From: an uncultured Synergistales bacterium
Lineage (GTDB): Bacteria > Synergistota > Synergistia > Synergistales > Aminobacteriaceae
Direction of reading: 5' to 3'
DNA: 62,684 bases
Assembly: GCA_905233455.1 (NCBI GenBank)
Contig: CAJOES010000002.1
Coordinates: 1-62,684 of the forward strand
The first letter of the stretch is position 1; every line of letters begins with the position of its first letter. The translations under genes and the position numbers were made by a program. Positions 34,234 to 42,464 of this stretch are shown here, one piece after another. The notes under the pieces were generated by a model. It was not told the DNA's origin. It searched no databases and saw only the letters and a list, made by a program, of their open reading frames with translations.

Positions 34234-35313
34234 TTAATATTTACCTCCTTTAAGGATTTCCCGGCGTTCCTGCACCATGCAGAAGACAGTACAGCAGATC
34301 ACCGAGAATACCCAAACCATAACGGATTTGGCGAAAACTTCAGGCGTTACGCTCTCAACATACCAGCGATCCGGACTCAGCTTGATATACGTGTGCAGAA
34401 GGTCAGAAGCAATCATAGCGAATATGCCGTGCAGCAGCAGGAATCTGAATGAATTTCTGCCGACAAAAGCTAAAATCTTCGTGATATGTTCCGGACATAA
34501 CTTGCAGAACACATACACCGCATATCCTCCCGTGAATGTCTGCACGAAAAACGGTATCACGCTCCATCTTCCGACAGTTCCGAGCTGGCTCGCAAACGCG
34601 TAATCATTGCCGCAGAAATGGTACATCACTGCATGAAGCACCACAGCCGCAGCCGCAACCGGCACGCTTGGCCTGATACTGCCGGAATGCCGGGAGAGCC
34701 ATGCACCGCACAGCATTATCGCCGCATATACGGGCGTTGCAGTGAGACTCCATGATACATGACTGCCGAGACCGTACAGCAATATTCCCGCCGATAACAG
34801 CACAACGCATGACACGCACAAACACGCAGTATCCTTCAGGGCATAACCTGAAACAGGATAGAACACCATATACGAAAGCACCATAGTCCAGACGAACCAC
34901 ACTGGAGAAATGCACTCAAACAGTATTCCGCCGACTCCCCATTCAGGAAGCAGGGCAGAAGCAAATTCCGGCCTCAAGTACGTATGTATTGCATCACGCA
35001 ACCAGTCCTGCGCAGTGCAGCCGTGAAACGCCATGCAGTATATTCCGCCGAACAGCAACAACAGCATCGTATATTTCAGCGCGGGGAGAAACAGAACCTT
35101 AAGCCTGTGCATCACATTCTCCCTTAATGTGCGCTCATCACGGAAATTCCAGCCGGACAGCACAAAGAAAAACGGAACAAACAGCCATATCAATTCGCAC
35201 AAAATTATGTCTGCCGTGCCGTTTTCGGGCCTGTACACAAGATGATAGATACTCACTAAAATTATTCCGAGACCTTTAGCCGTATCTATATCTGCTTTGC
35301 GGCTGGTGTTCAT
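34234..35313 (-). CDS. Acyltransferase 3 family membrane protein
   Basis: 359 residues with about 10 membrane helices. The N-terminal motif RKADIDTAKGLGIILVSIYH and the FVPFFFVLSGWNF segment (normally FFxxSG) mark the OafA/WecH-type acyltransferase 3 family, which moves acyl groups onto sugars or wall polymers. The catalytic His would be the one in SIYHLVYRP. Its start shares a base with the stop of the STAS gene, so the two are translationally linked. Acceptor unknown. Confidence 0.85.
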   Translation of the reverse strand: MNTSRKADIDTAKGLGIILVSIYHLVYRPENGTADIILCELIWLFVPFFFVLSGWNFRDERTLRENVMHRLKVLFLPALKYTMLLLLFGGIYCMAFHGCTAQDWLRDAIHTYLRPEFASALLPEWGVGGILFECISPVWFVWTMVLSYMVFYPVSGYALKDTACLCVSCVVLLSAGILLYGLGSHVSWSLTATPVYAAIMLCGAWLSRHSGSIRPSVPVAAAAVVLHAVMYHFCGNDYAFASQLGTVGRWSVIPFFVQTFTGGYAVYVFCKLCPEHITKILAFVGRNSFRFLLLHGIFAMIASDLLHTYIKLSPDRWYVESVTPEVFAKSVMVWVFSVICCTVFCMVQERREILKGGKY

Positions 35314-35612
35314 TATTGCTCTATGTTCAGAATCTCGCTGAAGCCAGTTACCTCGAATATGTCCATGATCTCCTGACTGACATTCTTCACCGTCATTCCG
35401 CCTTGCTTGTTCATCACCTTCTGTGCCTTGAGCAGTACCCTCAAGCCCGCCGACGAAATATACACAAGGTTTGCCATGTCGATGATCAGAGTCTTCACGC
35501 CTTCAAGAGCGTTCTTCAGTTCCGCTTCAAGCTGGGGTGCTGTTGACGTGTCGAGACGGCCGTCAAGTGATATTACGAGTTCTGTTGCTTTCAGTTCTTT
35601 GCTGATTAACAT
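35313..35612 (-). CDS. STAS-domain anti-anti-sigma factor-like protein
   Basis: 99 residues forming a complete SpoIIAA/RsbV-type STAS domain: LVISLDGRLDTSTAPQLE, then LIIDMANLVYISSAGLRVLL with the phosphorylatable Ser, then FEVTGFSEIL. In partner switching its phosphorylation by an RsbW-like kinase and dephosphorylation by a PP2C decide its binding. Both activities are encoded downstream in a single protein. It is the first gene of an 11-gene operon. No sigma factor gene is nearby, so the output may be an enzyme or transporter rather than transcription. Confidence 0.92.
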   Translation of the reverse strand: MLISKELKATELVISLDGRLDTSTAPQLEAELKNALEGVKTLIIDMANLVYISSAGLRVLLKAQKVMNKQGGMTVKNVSQEIMDIFEVTGFSEILNIEQ

Positions 35613-35717
35613 TGTTTATATGCCTCCGTTGCGTTAAGTTTGAATCCCCGCTTTTGTTCAGCCATGCAGGGAATTTCAAAAAGTTTAACATACTTTGCGC
35701 AAATAGCACCTGAAGCC

Positions 35718-37139
35718 CTAAAGCAGAGAAGAATCTTTCACGGGACATACAGCAGAAGGCCGTACTACCTTCATCATATCTACAATTTTCTTGATCCACC
35801 CGCCGTAGAATATCTCACACACTATCGAAGCCGTACCCATAATGTTATTTTCATCATCCATCAATGCAACACCCCTGCACCCGCCGTAACAGTGCTTCGT
35901 GAACCTGCAATTCCTGCACCTGTCATTGACCTTCAGGAAGTCGCTGGCTCTCATGTCTATCAGCTTCATGTATTCCGGAGTCGATATGCAGTCCGCAAAA
36001 TTCATCTCCGACAGTTTCGGGTAATCCTCCTGCATCTTCATACCTGCAAGAAGCCCGCACATCAATGCGCGCCCGTCCGGAGATATGTACGAACTTGACC
36101 TAGCATGACCGCATAACAGCGTTTCATCAGGATCGTATGATTCGTTATAGCCCACTATCCTATATTCATCCGGCCTTTGTGGCGAGGCCGCGAAGAATGA
36201 CGTAAACATTATTTCCGCAGGCATACCGTCCTCATAGTAATGCGGAATGTAATCAAGATACGCTTGAAACAGCTCCTTCAAGGCTATATTCTTATTCTCG
36301 CTGTGAGTCTTCCATTCGCCGATATTGCCCGCATATGCCGTCTTAATGAGTCTTACTCCCAGCGAAGCAAGATGATTTATGCTGTCCCTTAACGTGTGCA
36401 TGTTGCCCTTATGAATCGTCATGTTTGCACCTGTACGGAAGCCCATATCACGGCACAGTTCGAATGCCCGGTCAATCAGCTTCTCCGCACCGGGCACGCC
36501 CCGAAGCCAGTCATGCCAGCCTTCAGTCCCGTCATAGCTCATCAGGAATGAAGGGTGAACATTGCGCTTGTCCAGTTCCGACAGAAATTTTTTGTTCACC
36601 AGTGCACCGTTTGAATATATCTGGGTTATTACGATATTGCGTTCGGTCAGGGCATCAACGATTTCGAGAAAGTCATCACGGATCAGCGGTTCTCCTCCGG
36701 TAAGAGATACGGACATTACCCCGTTTTCTGCCAGCTGGTTCACTATGTCCATTGCGGATTTATGCGGAAGTTCACTTGCTGTAACTTCAGGTGCGGACAT
36801 ATAGCAGTGCTTGCACCTGTAATTACACTTCCCTGTTACTGACCACTGAACATGACCGATATAGCGCGAAGGATATTTTTTGTAGAGCTGTTCTGCCTTG
36901 AGTCCTTCACCGGGCCGACACTTCTCGATTATCCCGCTTTTCTCTTTATCGGCTATTATCTGCTTCAGGTCGTCCGCAATGAAGGATTCCGAAACGTCAA
37001 CAGAACCATCGCATAATTCAACGGCCTGCATCTGACGCGGCATGAGGAATTCAGCATTGCCGGTGGTGCTGTCAACGATTGCGTAAGGGAGCTTTTCCCA
37101 CCCGCGAAGAAAATATTTATCTTTAAGCCTGTAATACAT
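35718..37139 (-). CDS. Radical SAM/SPASM peptide maturase
   Basis: 473 residues. The N-terminal about 90 residues look like a PqqD-type peptide-recognition domain (YRLKDKYFLRGW, ALVD-like strand, AVELCDG). The radical SAM cluster motif is CNYRCKHC (Cys 105, 109, 112), followed by SLTGGEPLIRDDF. The C-terminal SPASM region has Cys in LLCGH, ALMCGL and FADC and the cluster DRCRNCRFTKHCYGGC, plus a later Cys, enough for two auxiliary iron-sulfur clusters. Enzymes of this build install thioether, C-C or epimerised residues in ribosomal peptides. It lies just downstream of two Nif11-type precursor genes and is the obvious modifying enzyme. The kind of modification is not predictable here. Confidence 0.9.
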   Translation of the reverse strand: MYYRLKDKYFLRGWEKLPYAIVDSTTGNAEFLMPRQMQAVELCDGSVDVSESFIADDLKQIIADKEKSGIIEKCRPGEGLKAEQLYKKYPSRYIGHVQWSVTGKCNYRCKHCYMSAPEVTASELPHKSAMDIVNQLAENGVMSVSLTGGEPLIRDDFLEIVDALTERNIVITQIYSNGALVNKKFLSELDKRNVHPSFLMSYDGTEGWHDWLRGVPGAEKLIDRAFELCRDMGFRTGANMTIHKGNMHTLRDSINHLASLGVRLIKTAYAGNIGEWKTHSENKNIALKELFQAYLDYIPHYYEDGMPAEIMFTSFFAASPQRPDEYRIVGYNESYDPDETLLCGHARSSSYISPDGRALMCGLLAGMKMQEDYPKLSEMNFADCISTPEYMKLIDMRASDFLKVNDRCRNCRFTKHCYGGCRGVALMDDENNIMGTASIVCEIFYGGWIKKIVDMMKVVRPSAVCPVKDSSLL

Positions 37140-37149
37140 TTACTCGCCT

Positions 37150-37182
37150 CAAAAAGCCATTGCCCCCGAAAGAGCAACAGCC
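37150..37182 (-). terminator. Hairpin with T tail downstream of the dead precursor copy
   Basis: On the minus strand the stem GCTGTTGC/GCAATGGC with loop TCTTTCGGGG is followed by TTTTT. It is a near copy of the element at 37520-37553 and lies just before the radical SAM gene. Being only moderately stable, it would let part of the transcripts through. Confidence 0.7.
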
Positions 37183-37205
37183 TGAAATAATTTACCGGTA
37201 ATCTG

Positions 37206-37498
37206 CTAGAACGCCACGGCTGCCTCGCATACGCATTCCATGATCATTCCGCATTTATCCTTAAACACACCGCCAGCAACTGCCTTGAGTTCATCCTCGT
37301 TTACTTCGTCCATGCTGATGTTGAAGCCGTGAGCCTTTGCTACCTTTCCTGCAGCCTCCTCAAGTGCCTTCTGTGCCTCTGCCTAAAGCCCTTTTGCCGC
37401 TAACAGTGCCTTCAATGCCTCAAATGATGCCTTCTCAAGCTCTGCCTTTACTGCCGCGTCCTTTGATGCCAACTCGAAAAATTTTTGCTGTCTGACAT
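37206..37498 (-). pseudogene. Nif11-type RiPP precursor, pseudogene
   Basis: A tandem copy of the intact precursor at 37580-37864, about 80 percent identical by eye. One base is missing after codon 5 (AAAAAT against AAAAAGT), shifting the frame. A CAG to TAG change at 37383-37385 adds an in-frame stop to the ancestral frame. Past the lesions the leader end reads MDEVNEDELKAVAGG and the core VFKDKCGMIMECVCEAAVAF. That core has three cysteines, against two in the intact core, so the two copies once encoded different products. Confidence 0.85.
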
Positions 37499-37519
37499 GA
37501 TTTATTATCTTCCTTTCGT

Positions 37520-37553
37520 AAAAAAAGCCGCTGCCCCCGAAAGAGCAACAGCC
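37520..37553 (-). terminator. Hairpin with T7 tail downstream of the intact precursor
   Basis: On the minus strand GCTGTTGC/GCCGCTGC-type pairing (37527-37534 with 37545-37552) is followed by seven T. It probably terminates most precursor transcripts, keeping peptide in excess over the maturase. Confidence 0.8.
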
Positions 37554-37579
37554 CGAAAATATTTTAACCTAAAAGAGGT

Positions 37580-37864
37580 TTACCAAGTTACGTTGTCGCA
37601 AGTCCACTTCATGATAACTCCGGTGCAGCTATAACCGCCAGCAACTGCCTGGAGTTCATCCTCGCTTACTTCGTCCATGCTGAGGTCGAAGCCGTGAGCC
37701 TTTGCTACCTTTCCTGCAGCCTCCTCAAGTGCCTTCTGTGCCTCTGCCTGAAGCCCTTTTGCCGCTAACAGTGCCTTCAATGCCTCAAATGATGCCTTCT
37801 CAAGCTCTGCCTTTACTGCCGCGTCCTTTGATGCTAACTCGAAAAACTTTTTGCTGTCTGACAT
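37580..37864 (-). CDS. Nif11-type leader RiPP precursor peptide
   Basis: 94 residues. The helical Nif11-like leader (SDSKKFFELASKDAAVKAEL, then the Ala/Lys-rich middle and FDLSMDEVSEDELQ) ends in AVAGG at residues 73-77, a double-glycine cleavage site. The predicted core is YSCTGVIMKWTCDNVTW, 17 residues with two cysteines and several aromatics. The maturase gene lies downstream and the exporter genes upstream, all on one strand. The ATG is preceded by AAGGAAG. Modification and activity of the product are unknown; bacteriocin or signal are both possible. Confidence 0.9.
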   Translation of the reverse strand: MSDSKKFFELASKDAAVKAELEKASFEALKALLAAKGLQAEAQKALEEAAGKVAKAHGFDLSMDEVSEDELQAVAGGYSCTGVIMKWTCDNVTW

Positions 37865-38029
37865 TGTTTAATGTCTTCCTTGTGTATTAACCTTACGATG
37901 TTTCGTTAAGGCTTAAATTTTTATGACGCTGAATATTGTATCAAGAGACATATTACAAATCACAAACAATATAAAAATATTTTCATAAGTATTATGCTGT
38001 AAAAATGCTGTCTGCCTTGTGCACATAAA
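37865..38029 (-). promoter_or_regulatory. AT-rich leader and probable promoter of the precursor genes
   Basis: 165 bases between the exporter ATPase and the precursor. It is much richer in A+T than its neighbours. A possible -10 TACAAT (37935-37940) is seen, with only a weak -35 TTGTGA. A hairpin CCTTAACG/CGTAAGG lies just upstream of the ribosome binding site and could control translation. No protein-coding content is apparent. Confidence 0.45.
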
Positions 38030-38755
38030 TCAAAGGTTTCCCGGCTTTACCTCATTCTCTCCCGATACATCCTTCGGTGCTTCTTCGTCCGCAACCAGCT
38101 TTCCGTCCCTGAAGCGCAATACCCTCTGACTCCATGTCGCTATATCCGGCTCATGAGTAACGAGAATTATTGTTGTGCCCTCCTCATGCAGTGCCGTGAA
38201 TATCTGCATGATCTCAACAGTAGTTTTAGTGTCAAGTGCTCCTGTAGGTTCATCTGCCATCAGTATTGGAGCTTTCCCCACTATTGCACGGGCTATAGCA
38301 ACTCTCTGCTGCTGGCCTCCGCTCATCTGAAGCGGTCTCTTGTGTATCTGATCTCCAAGTCCGACGCTCTCCAGTGCCTCCTTAGCCATCTTGCGCCGTA
38401 CTGATGACGGGACTCCGCGATACATTAACGGCATCTCTACATTCTCAAGCGCATCAGCTTTCTGCAGCAGGTTGTAGCCCTGAAACACAAAGCCTATCTT
38501 ATGGTTGCGTATGTCTGCAAGTGCCGCACGGCTCTGACCCTTCACGCTTATTCCGTCCAGAATGTATTTGCCGGAAGTCAGCACGTCAAGACAGCCGAGA
38601 ATGTTCATCATCGTTGATTTTCCTGACCCTGAAGGCCCCATAATGCACACAAATTCTCCCTTGTTGATTGAGCACGTTACGTCATTTAGGGCTTTAAGCT
38701 CTATATCTCCGGTCTTGTAGATCTTCACGAGGTTTTCTACCTGAATTATTGCCAT
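38030..38755 (-). CDS. MacB/LolD-type ABC exporter ATPase
   Basis: 241 residues with all ABC motifs: Walker A GPSGSGKSTM, Q-loop FQGYNLL, signature MSGGQQQR, Walker B ILMADEPTGALD and the switch His in VTHEPDIA. It drives the MacB-type permease at 41241-42464, with which it forms a split MacB. Start taken at ATG 38755 behind AGGTGCAGGA rather than the GTG nine bases earlier. The last gene of the exporter operon. Its broken paralogue is at 426-1015. Confidence 0.93.
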   Translation of the reverse strand: MAIIQVENLVKIYKTGDIELKALNDVTCSINKGEFVCIMGPSGSGKSTMMNILGCLDVLTSGKYILDGISVKGQSRAALADIRNHKIGFVFQGYNLLQKADALENVEMPLMYRGVPSSVRRKMAKEALESVGLGDQIHKRPLQMSGGQQQRVAIARAIVGKAPILMADEPTGALDTKTTVEIMQIFTALHEEGTTIILVTHEPDIATWSQRVLRFRDGKLVADEEAPKDVSGENEVKPGNL

Positions 38756-38767
38756 TTCCTGCACCTT

Positions 38768-39937
38768 CTATTTCACTGCCTGAGCATTTATGACGAGCTT
38801 TTCACCTTCAGCAAGACTGCCCTTAACCAGCTGAGTCCATCTGTTGTCGGAAATTCCCGTAACTATATCTATTGCATGTTTCAGCTTTCCGTTTTCTTCT
38901 GTCCATACAGTAGCTTCATTGAGGGCTTTCTGCTCCTCAAGCAGCCCGGTATCATACGATATTGACTTCAGCAGTTCTTCCGGCGGCGTGAATCTCAATG
39001 ACGCTATAGGCAGGCGCAGTACGTTCCTGCATGTTTCCGTCTCAATCGAAACATTTGCGGTCATGCCCGGCTTCAGCTTCAGGTCTTTGTTGTCCACGTT
39101 GATTATGACAGTGTATGTTACAACGCTGTCTGAAGTCTCCGGAGCTATGCGTACCTGAACGACTTTTCCGTTAAAGTTCTCCTCCGGGAATGCGTCAATC
39201 CTGAACGTTACGTTTTGCCCGGCCTCAATGTGCCCTATGTCCGCCTCGTCTACTTTCGTCTTGATCTGCATCTGCGTGAGATCTTTCGCGATCTTGAACA
39301 GCGTCGGAGTCTGGAATCCTGCCGCCACAGTCTGCCCCGAATCCACCTGCCGGTCAATCACAACGCCCGTTATAGGCGAGGTTATGCGCGTATAGTTCAG
39401 GTCAGTGCGTTTGCGCTCAACCTGCGTCCTGTACTGCTCAACCCGCGATAATGCTTCCTCCAATGCGGCCTGTTTCATCTCAACGTCAGCTTCAGCAGTG
39501 TCAACCTCACTCTGTGCTATCAGCTTTTTGCTCAGAAGTTCTTTCCCCCGCGTGTATTTTCTCTGGGCATCCTTCAGGGCGGCACGCGCGCTTTTCACCG
39601 AAGCAAGAGCCACAGCAAGACTCGATTCTGCCTCTTTCAGCTCAAGTTTTGCTACGGAAGGATCAATCAGTGCTATCAGCTGTCCGGCCTGTACAACGGA
39701 ATTGAAATCAGCGTATATATCCTCAATCCTGCCTGATACCTGCGTTCCGACTTCAACGACATCAACCGCGCTGAGTTCGCCTGTTGCAGTTACTGTTGAC
39801 GTAATATCACCGCGTGTAATTTCTGCCGTAGTGAATGAGTACTTTACTGACCTGTCCCGGGTTGCGAACTTCCATACGCCGAAACCTGCACCAACAATAA
39901 GCAGCAGCAAAAAAAGTTTCTTTATTCCAGCAATCAT
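38768..39937 (-). CDS. MacA-like periplasmic adaptor, copy 2
   Basis: 389 residues: membrane anchor (about 5-22), split lipoyl domain, helical hairpin (about 95-185, AEADVEMKQAALEEALSRVEQ region), and beta-barrel with VRIAPETSDSVVTYTVII. It ends compactly in GEKLVINAQAVK, without the Gly/Arg-rich tail of copy 1. Bridges MacB and TolC. The next gene in each direction is spaced by 2-12 bases, so the four exporter genes are one transcript. Confidence 0.9.
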   Translation of the reverse strand: MIAGIKKLFLLLLIVGAGFGVWKFATRDRSVKYSFTTAEITRGDITSTVTATGELSAVDVVEVGTQVSGRIEDIYADFNSVVQAGQLIALIDPSVAKLELKEAESSLAVALASVKSARAALKDAQRKYTRGKELLSKKLIAQSEVDTAEADVEMKQAALEEALSRVEQYRTQVERKRTDLNYTRITSPITGVVIDRQVDSGQTVAAGFQTPTLFKIAKDLTQMQIKTKVDEADIGHIEAGQNVTFRIDAFPEENFNGKVVQVRIAPETSDSVVTYTVIINVDNKDLKLKPGMTANVSIETETCRNVLRLPIASLRFTPPEELLKSISYDTGLLEEQKALNEATVWTEENGKLKHAIDIVTGISDNRWTQLVKGSLAEGEKLVINAQAVK

Positions 39938-39939
39938 AA

Positions 39940-41238
39940 TTACATGTTCCCTTCAATATTAATTTCCGGCGGCAAATGACCCATAGCTTCATCAAGTTCC
40001 GTCCGTGCGATCTGGGCATCATAGAGAGCCTGATACAGTGCATACCGCGAACCTGCAAGGGTAGATACCGCATCACTGACTTCAAGCGGATTCCCCACGC
40101 CAACCTCATAGCGTCCCCGTGCAAGCTCAAGATTCTCCTCTGCATACTTCACGCTGACTTCAGATGACTTTGCACGGTCTATGGCACTCGAAAGGGACAA
40201 TGCCGCACTCCTGACATCACGCGCAATAGTCTGGCGCAGACTCTCTTCCTCCGCGTTATCCTGCTCAAGCATGGCACGGGCTGATTCAACTTTTGCCTTT
40301 ACCTGCCCGCCGTCAATGACAGGAATATTAACGTTTATCCCGGCATTGTAGCTGTTAGCTGAGTGTGATGCTTCACGTTTCGATAAGTCCGTACCTACAG
40401 AACCCGTAATTGTCGGGGAATTATCCCTTGCAGCTGCCTTAACTTCAAGTTCGCGCTTCCGCACCGAATGAATTGCCCTGCTGTAGTCCGCACGATCCTC
40501 CATTGCCATGCTCAACAGATGTTCAGCGTCTCCGGCAGGCTGAGGCAGTAACAGTTCCGCAGATACCATGAGGCTGAATGAGTCGTAATCAGGAACTCCC
40601 ATTGCTACTTTGAGGGCTTCCTGAGAGACTAAAATATCATTCTCGGCCTTCAGGAGCGATACACGTGCGGCGGCAAGGTCTGCTTCTGCTTTCGTTACTT
40701 CGACAAAAGGACTGTTACCGACTTCGTATATGCCTCTTGCAGTCTTCAGGTGTTCTTCAAGGTTGGCTGTTTTCTCGCGTTCAACTTCACGGTTCAATAT
40801 CTTCAGCACCAAATCATAATATGCCTTCTTTGCGCCGGAAGCCACACTAACCTGCGTCTCCCTTTCAGCCTCAAGTGATGAGCTGATGTCCTCTGCATTG
40901 ATCTCACGGTTGAGCCTGTTCACGCCGGTATCATAGAGAGTCTTTGCTGCGCTGAGTCCTAAACTTCCCTCGCTGTAGCCGTCATCCCAGTAATCATAAT
41001 CGCCGTTGTAGTTCGTCCTTCCTGTAAGACTCACTTTCCACCTGTTTGATGCTTTAGTCTGCTCAAGCTGTGCAGATGAAACCCTTGAAGCACCTTTTGA
41101 CTTCCTCAATGACGGGTGATTCTCCAACGCAATTCTCAGGCATGATTCAAGCGTAAGCCCGGACACTGAATCACTGTCCAGAGCAAAAGACGGAGAACAA
41201 AAACATAATCCCAGCAGAAATACAATAATTTTCTTCAT
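39940..41238 (-). CDS. TolC-like outer-membrane efflux protein, copy 2
   Basis: 432 residues with a signal peptide (cut near SFA-LDS) and the repeated helical barrel pattern of TolC (GLTLESCLRIALENHPSL at the start, LELARGRYEVGVGNPLEVSDA in the second repeat). Strongly similar along its length to the copy at 3179-4459. It would provide the outer-membrane exit for the peptide exporter. Starts 2 bases after the MacB-type permease. Confidence 0.9.
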   Translation of the reverse strand: MKKIIVFLLGLCFCSPSFALDSDSVSGLTLESCLRIALENHPSLRKSKGASRVSSAQLEQTKASNRWKVSLTGRTNYNGDYDYWDDGYSEGSLGLSAAKTLYDTGVNRLNREINAEDISSSLEAERETQVSVASGAKKAYYDLVLKILNREVEREKTANLEEHLKTARGIYEVGNSPFVEVTKAEADLAAARVSLLKAENDILVSQEALKVAMGVPDYDSFSLMVSAELLLPQPAGDAEHLLSMAMEDRADYSRAIHSVRKRELEVKAAARDNSPTITGSVGTDLSKREASHSANSYNAGINVNIPVIDGGQVKAKVESARAMLEQDNAEEESLRQTIARDVRSAALSLSSAIDRAKSSEVSVKYAEENLELARGRYEVGVGNPLEVSDAVSTLAGSRYALYQALYDAQIARTELDEAMGHLPPEINIEGNM

Positions 41239-41240
41239 AG

Positions 41241-42464
41241 TTATTCCGACCTCAATGCTACGATAGGATCAAGATTTGAAGCCTTCCATGCCGGCCAGAA
41301 ACCGAAGAAGACTCCAACGCCCGCAGAAAAACCTACAGCTATAAGCACGGAGTTCACAGAGATTAACGCCTTAAAGGGGAGCACTATTGAGGCAGCTGCT
41401 GATATACCCGCACCGAGCATTATCCCTATTGCCCCGCCCAATAAGGACAGCACTATTGCTTCAGTCAGGAACTGCATACGGACATTCGACGGACGAGCAC
41501 CTATAGCCATTCGTATACCGATCTCGCGTGTTCTCTCACTTACGGACACAAGCATAATGTTCATGATTCCTATACCGCCGACAACGAGAGATATTGAGGC
41601 TATTGCACCTAACAGAAGGCTCATGATAGTAGCCATGCTTGCCGCGCTCTCCATGCTCTGCGTAATATCGCGGATATCAAAATCATCATTTGCATCTTTA
41701 GGCAGATGATGACGCTGGCGGAGTATTGCTTTCGTCTCATTCGTGGCAGTCTCAAGAAGCTCTCTGTTCTTGGCCTGCACGTTAATGCGGTTCACCGTGT
41801 CAACGCGAGTCCCGAAACGGAACAAACGCCTTTGCGCCGTAGTTACCGGGACAAGTATGAAGTCATCCATATCCATCCCGAATGAATTTGCGCCTTTGGA
41901 CTTCATCACGCCCGTAACCCTGAAGGGAATATTGCGGATTCTAATAGTGCTGTCTACAGGGTTAGTGTAGCCGAAAAGCTCTTTTGCTACCGTATGGCCG
42001 ATAACGCAGACTTTAGCCCCGCTCCTGACATCAGAGTCGGTGAAGCAAACGCCCTTGTCGAGTTCCCATGTCCTTACGGGGAGCATATCGGGAGTCCCGC
42101 CGGTTATACTCGTGCTCCAGTTGCTGTTACGGTACACTGCCTGAGCTGTTCCGCTGACTTCCGGGACTGAACGGAGAACAGCAAACCCTTCTGACGCTAT
42201 AGCTTCTGCATCTGCAAGCGTGAGGTTTGCCCCGCTTCCTGCCGCACCTCTTGCTCCTGTTGTGTTGGGCGGTGCGGGCATAACGATAATCAGGTTTGAC
42301 CCGAAACTCTCTATAAGGCTCTGCATTGATTCCGATGCTCCGTTTCCGATTGATACCATCGTGATTACTGCACCTACGCCGATAATTATTCCAAGCATGG
42401 TGAGAATTGAACGCGTCCTGTTGCTGAGAAGCGAACGCAATGCTGTCCTGAAGATTTCCATCAC
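41241..42464 (-). CDS. MacB-type ABC permease (FtsX-like)
   Basis: 407 residues with one N-terminal membrane helix (ILTMLGIIIGVGAVITM), a large periplasmic domain (about 45-265) and three C-terminal helices with the FtsX signature SVSERTREIGIRMAIGARPSNV. This is the permease half of a split MacB; the ATPase is encoded three genes downstream. The start overlaps the end of the NHLM exporter gene by ATGA. Together with the MacA and TolC copies it forms a complete, intact tripartite pump in the RiPP locus. Confidence 0.93.
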   Translation of the reverse strand: MMEIFRTALRSLLSNRTRSILTMLGIIIGVGAVITMVSIGNGASESMQSLIESFGSNLIIVMPAPPNTTGARGAAGSGANLTLADAEAIASEGFAVLRSVPEVSGTAQAVYRNSNWSTSITGGTPDMLPVRTWELDKGVCFTDSDVRSGAKVCVIGHTVAKELFGYTNPVDSTIRIRNIPFRVTGVMKSKGANSFGMDMDDFILVPVTTAQRRLFRFGTRVDTVNRINVQAKNRELLETATNETKAILRQRHHLPKDANDDFDIRDITQSMESAASMATIMSLLLGAIASISLVVGGIGIMNIMLVSVSERTREIGIRMAIGARPSNVRMQFLTEAIVLSLLGGAIGIMLGAGISAAASIVLPFKALISVNSVLIAVGFSAGVGVFFGFWPAWKASNLDPIVALRSE

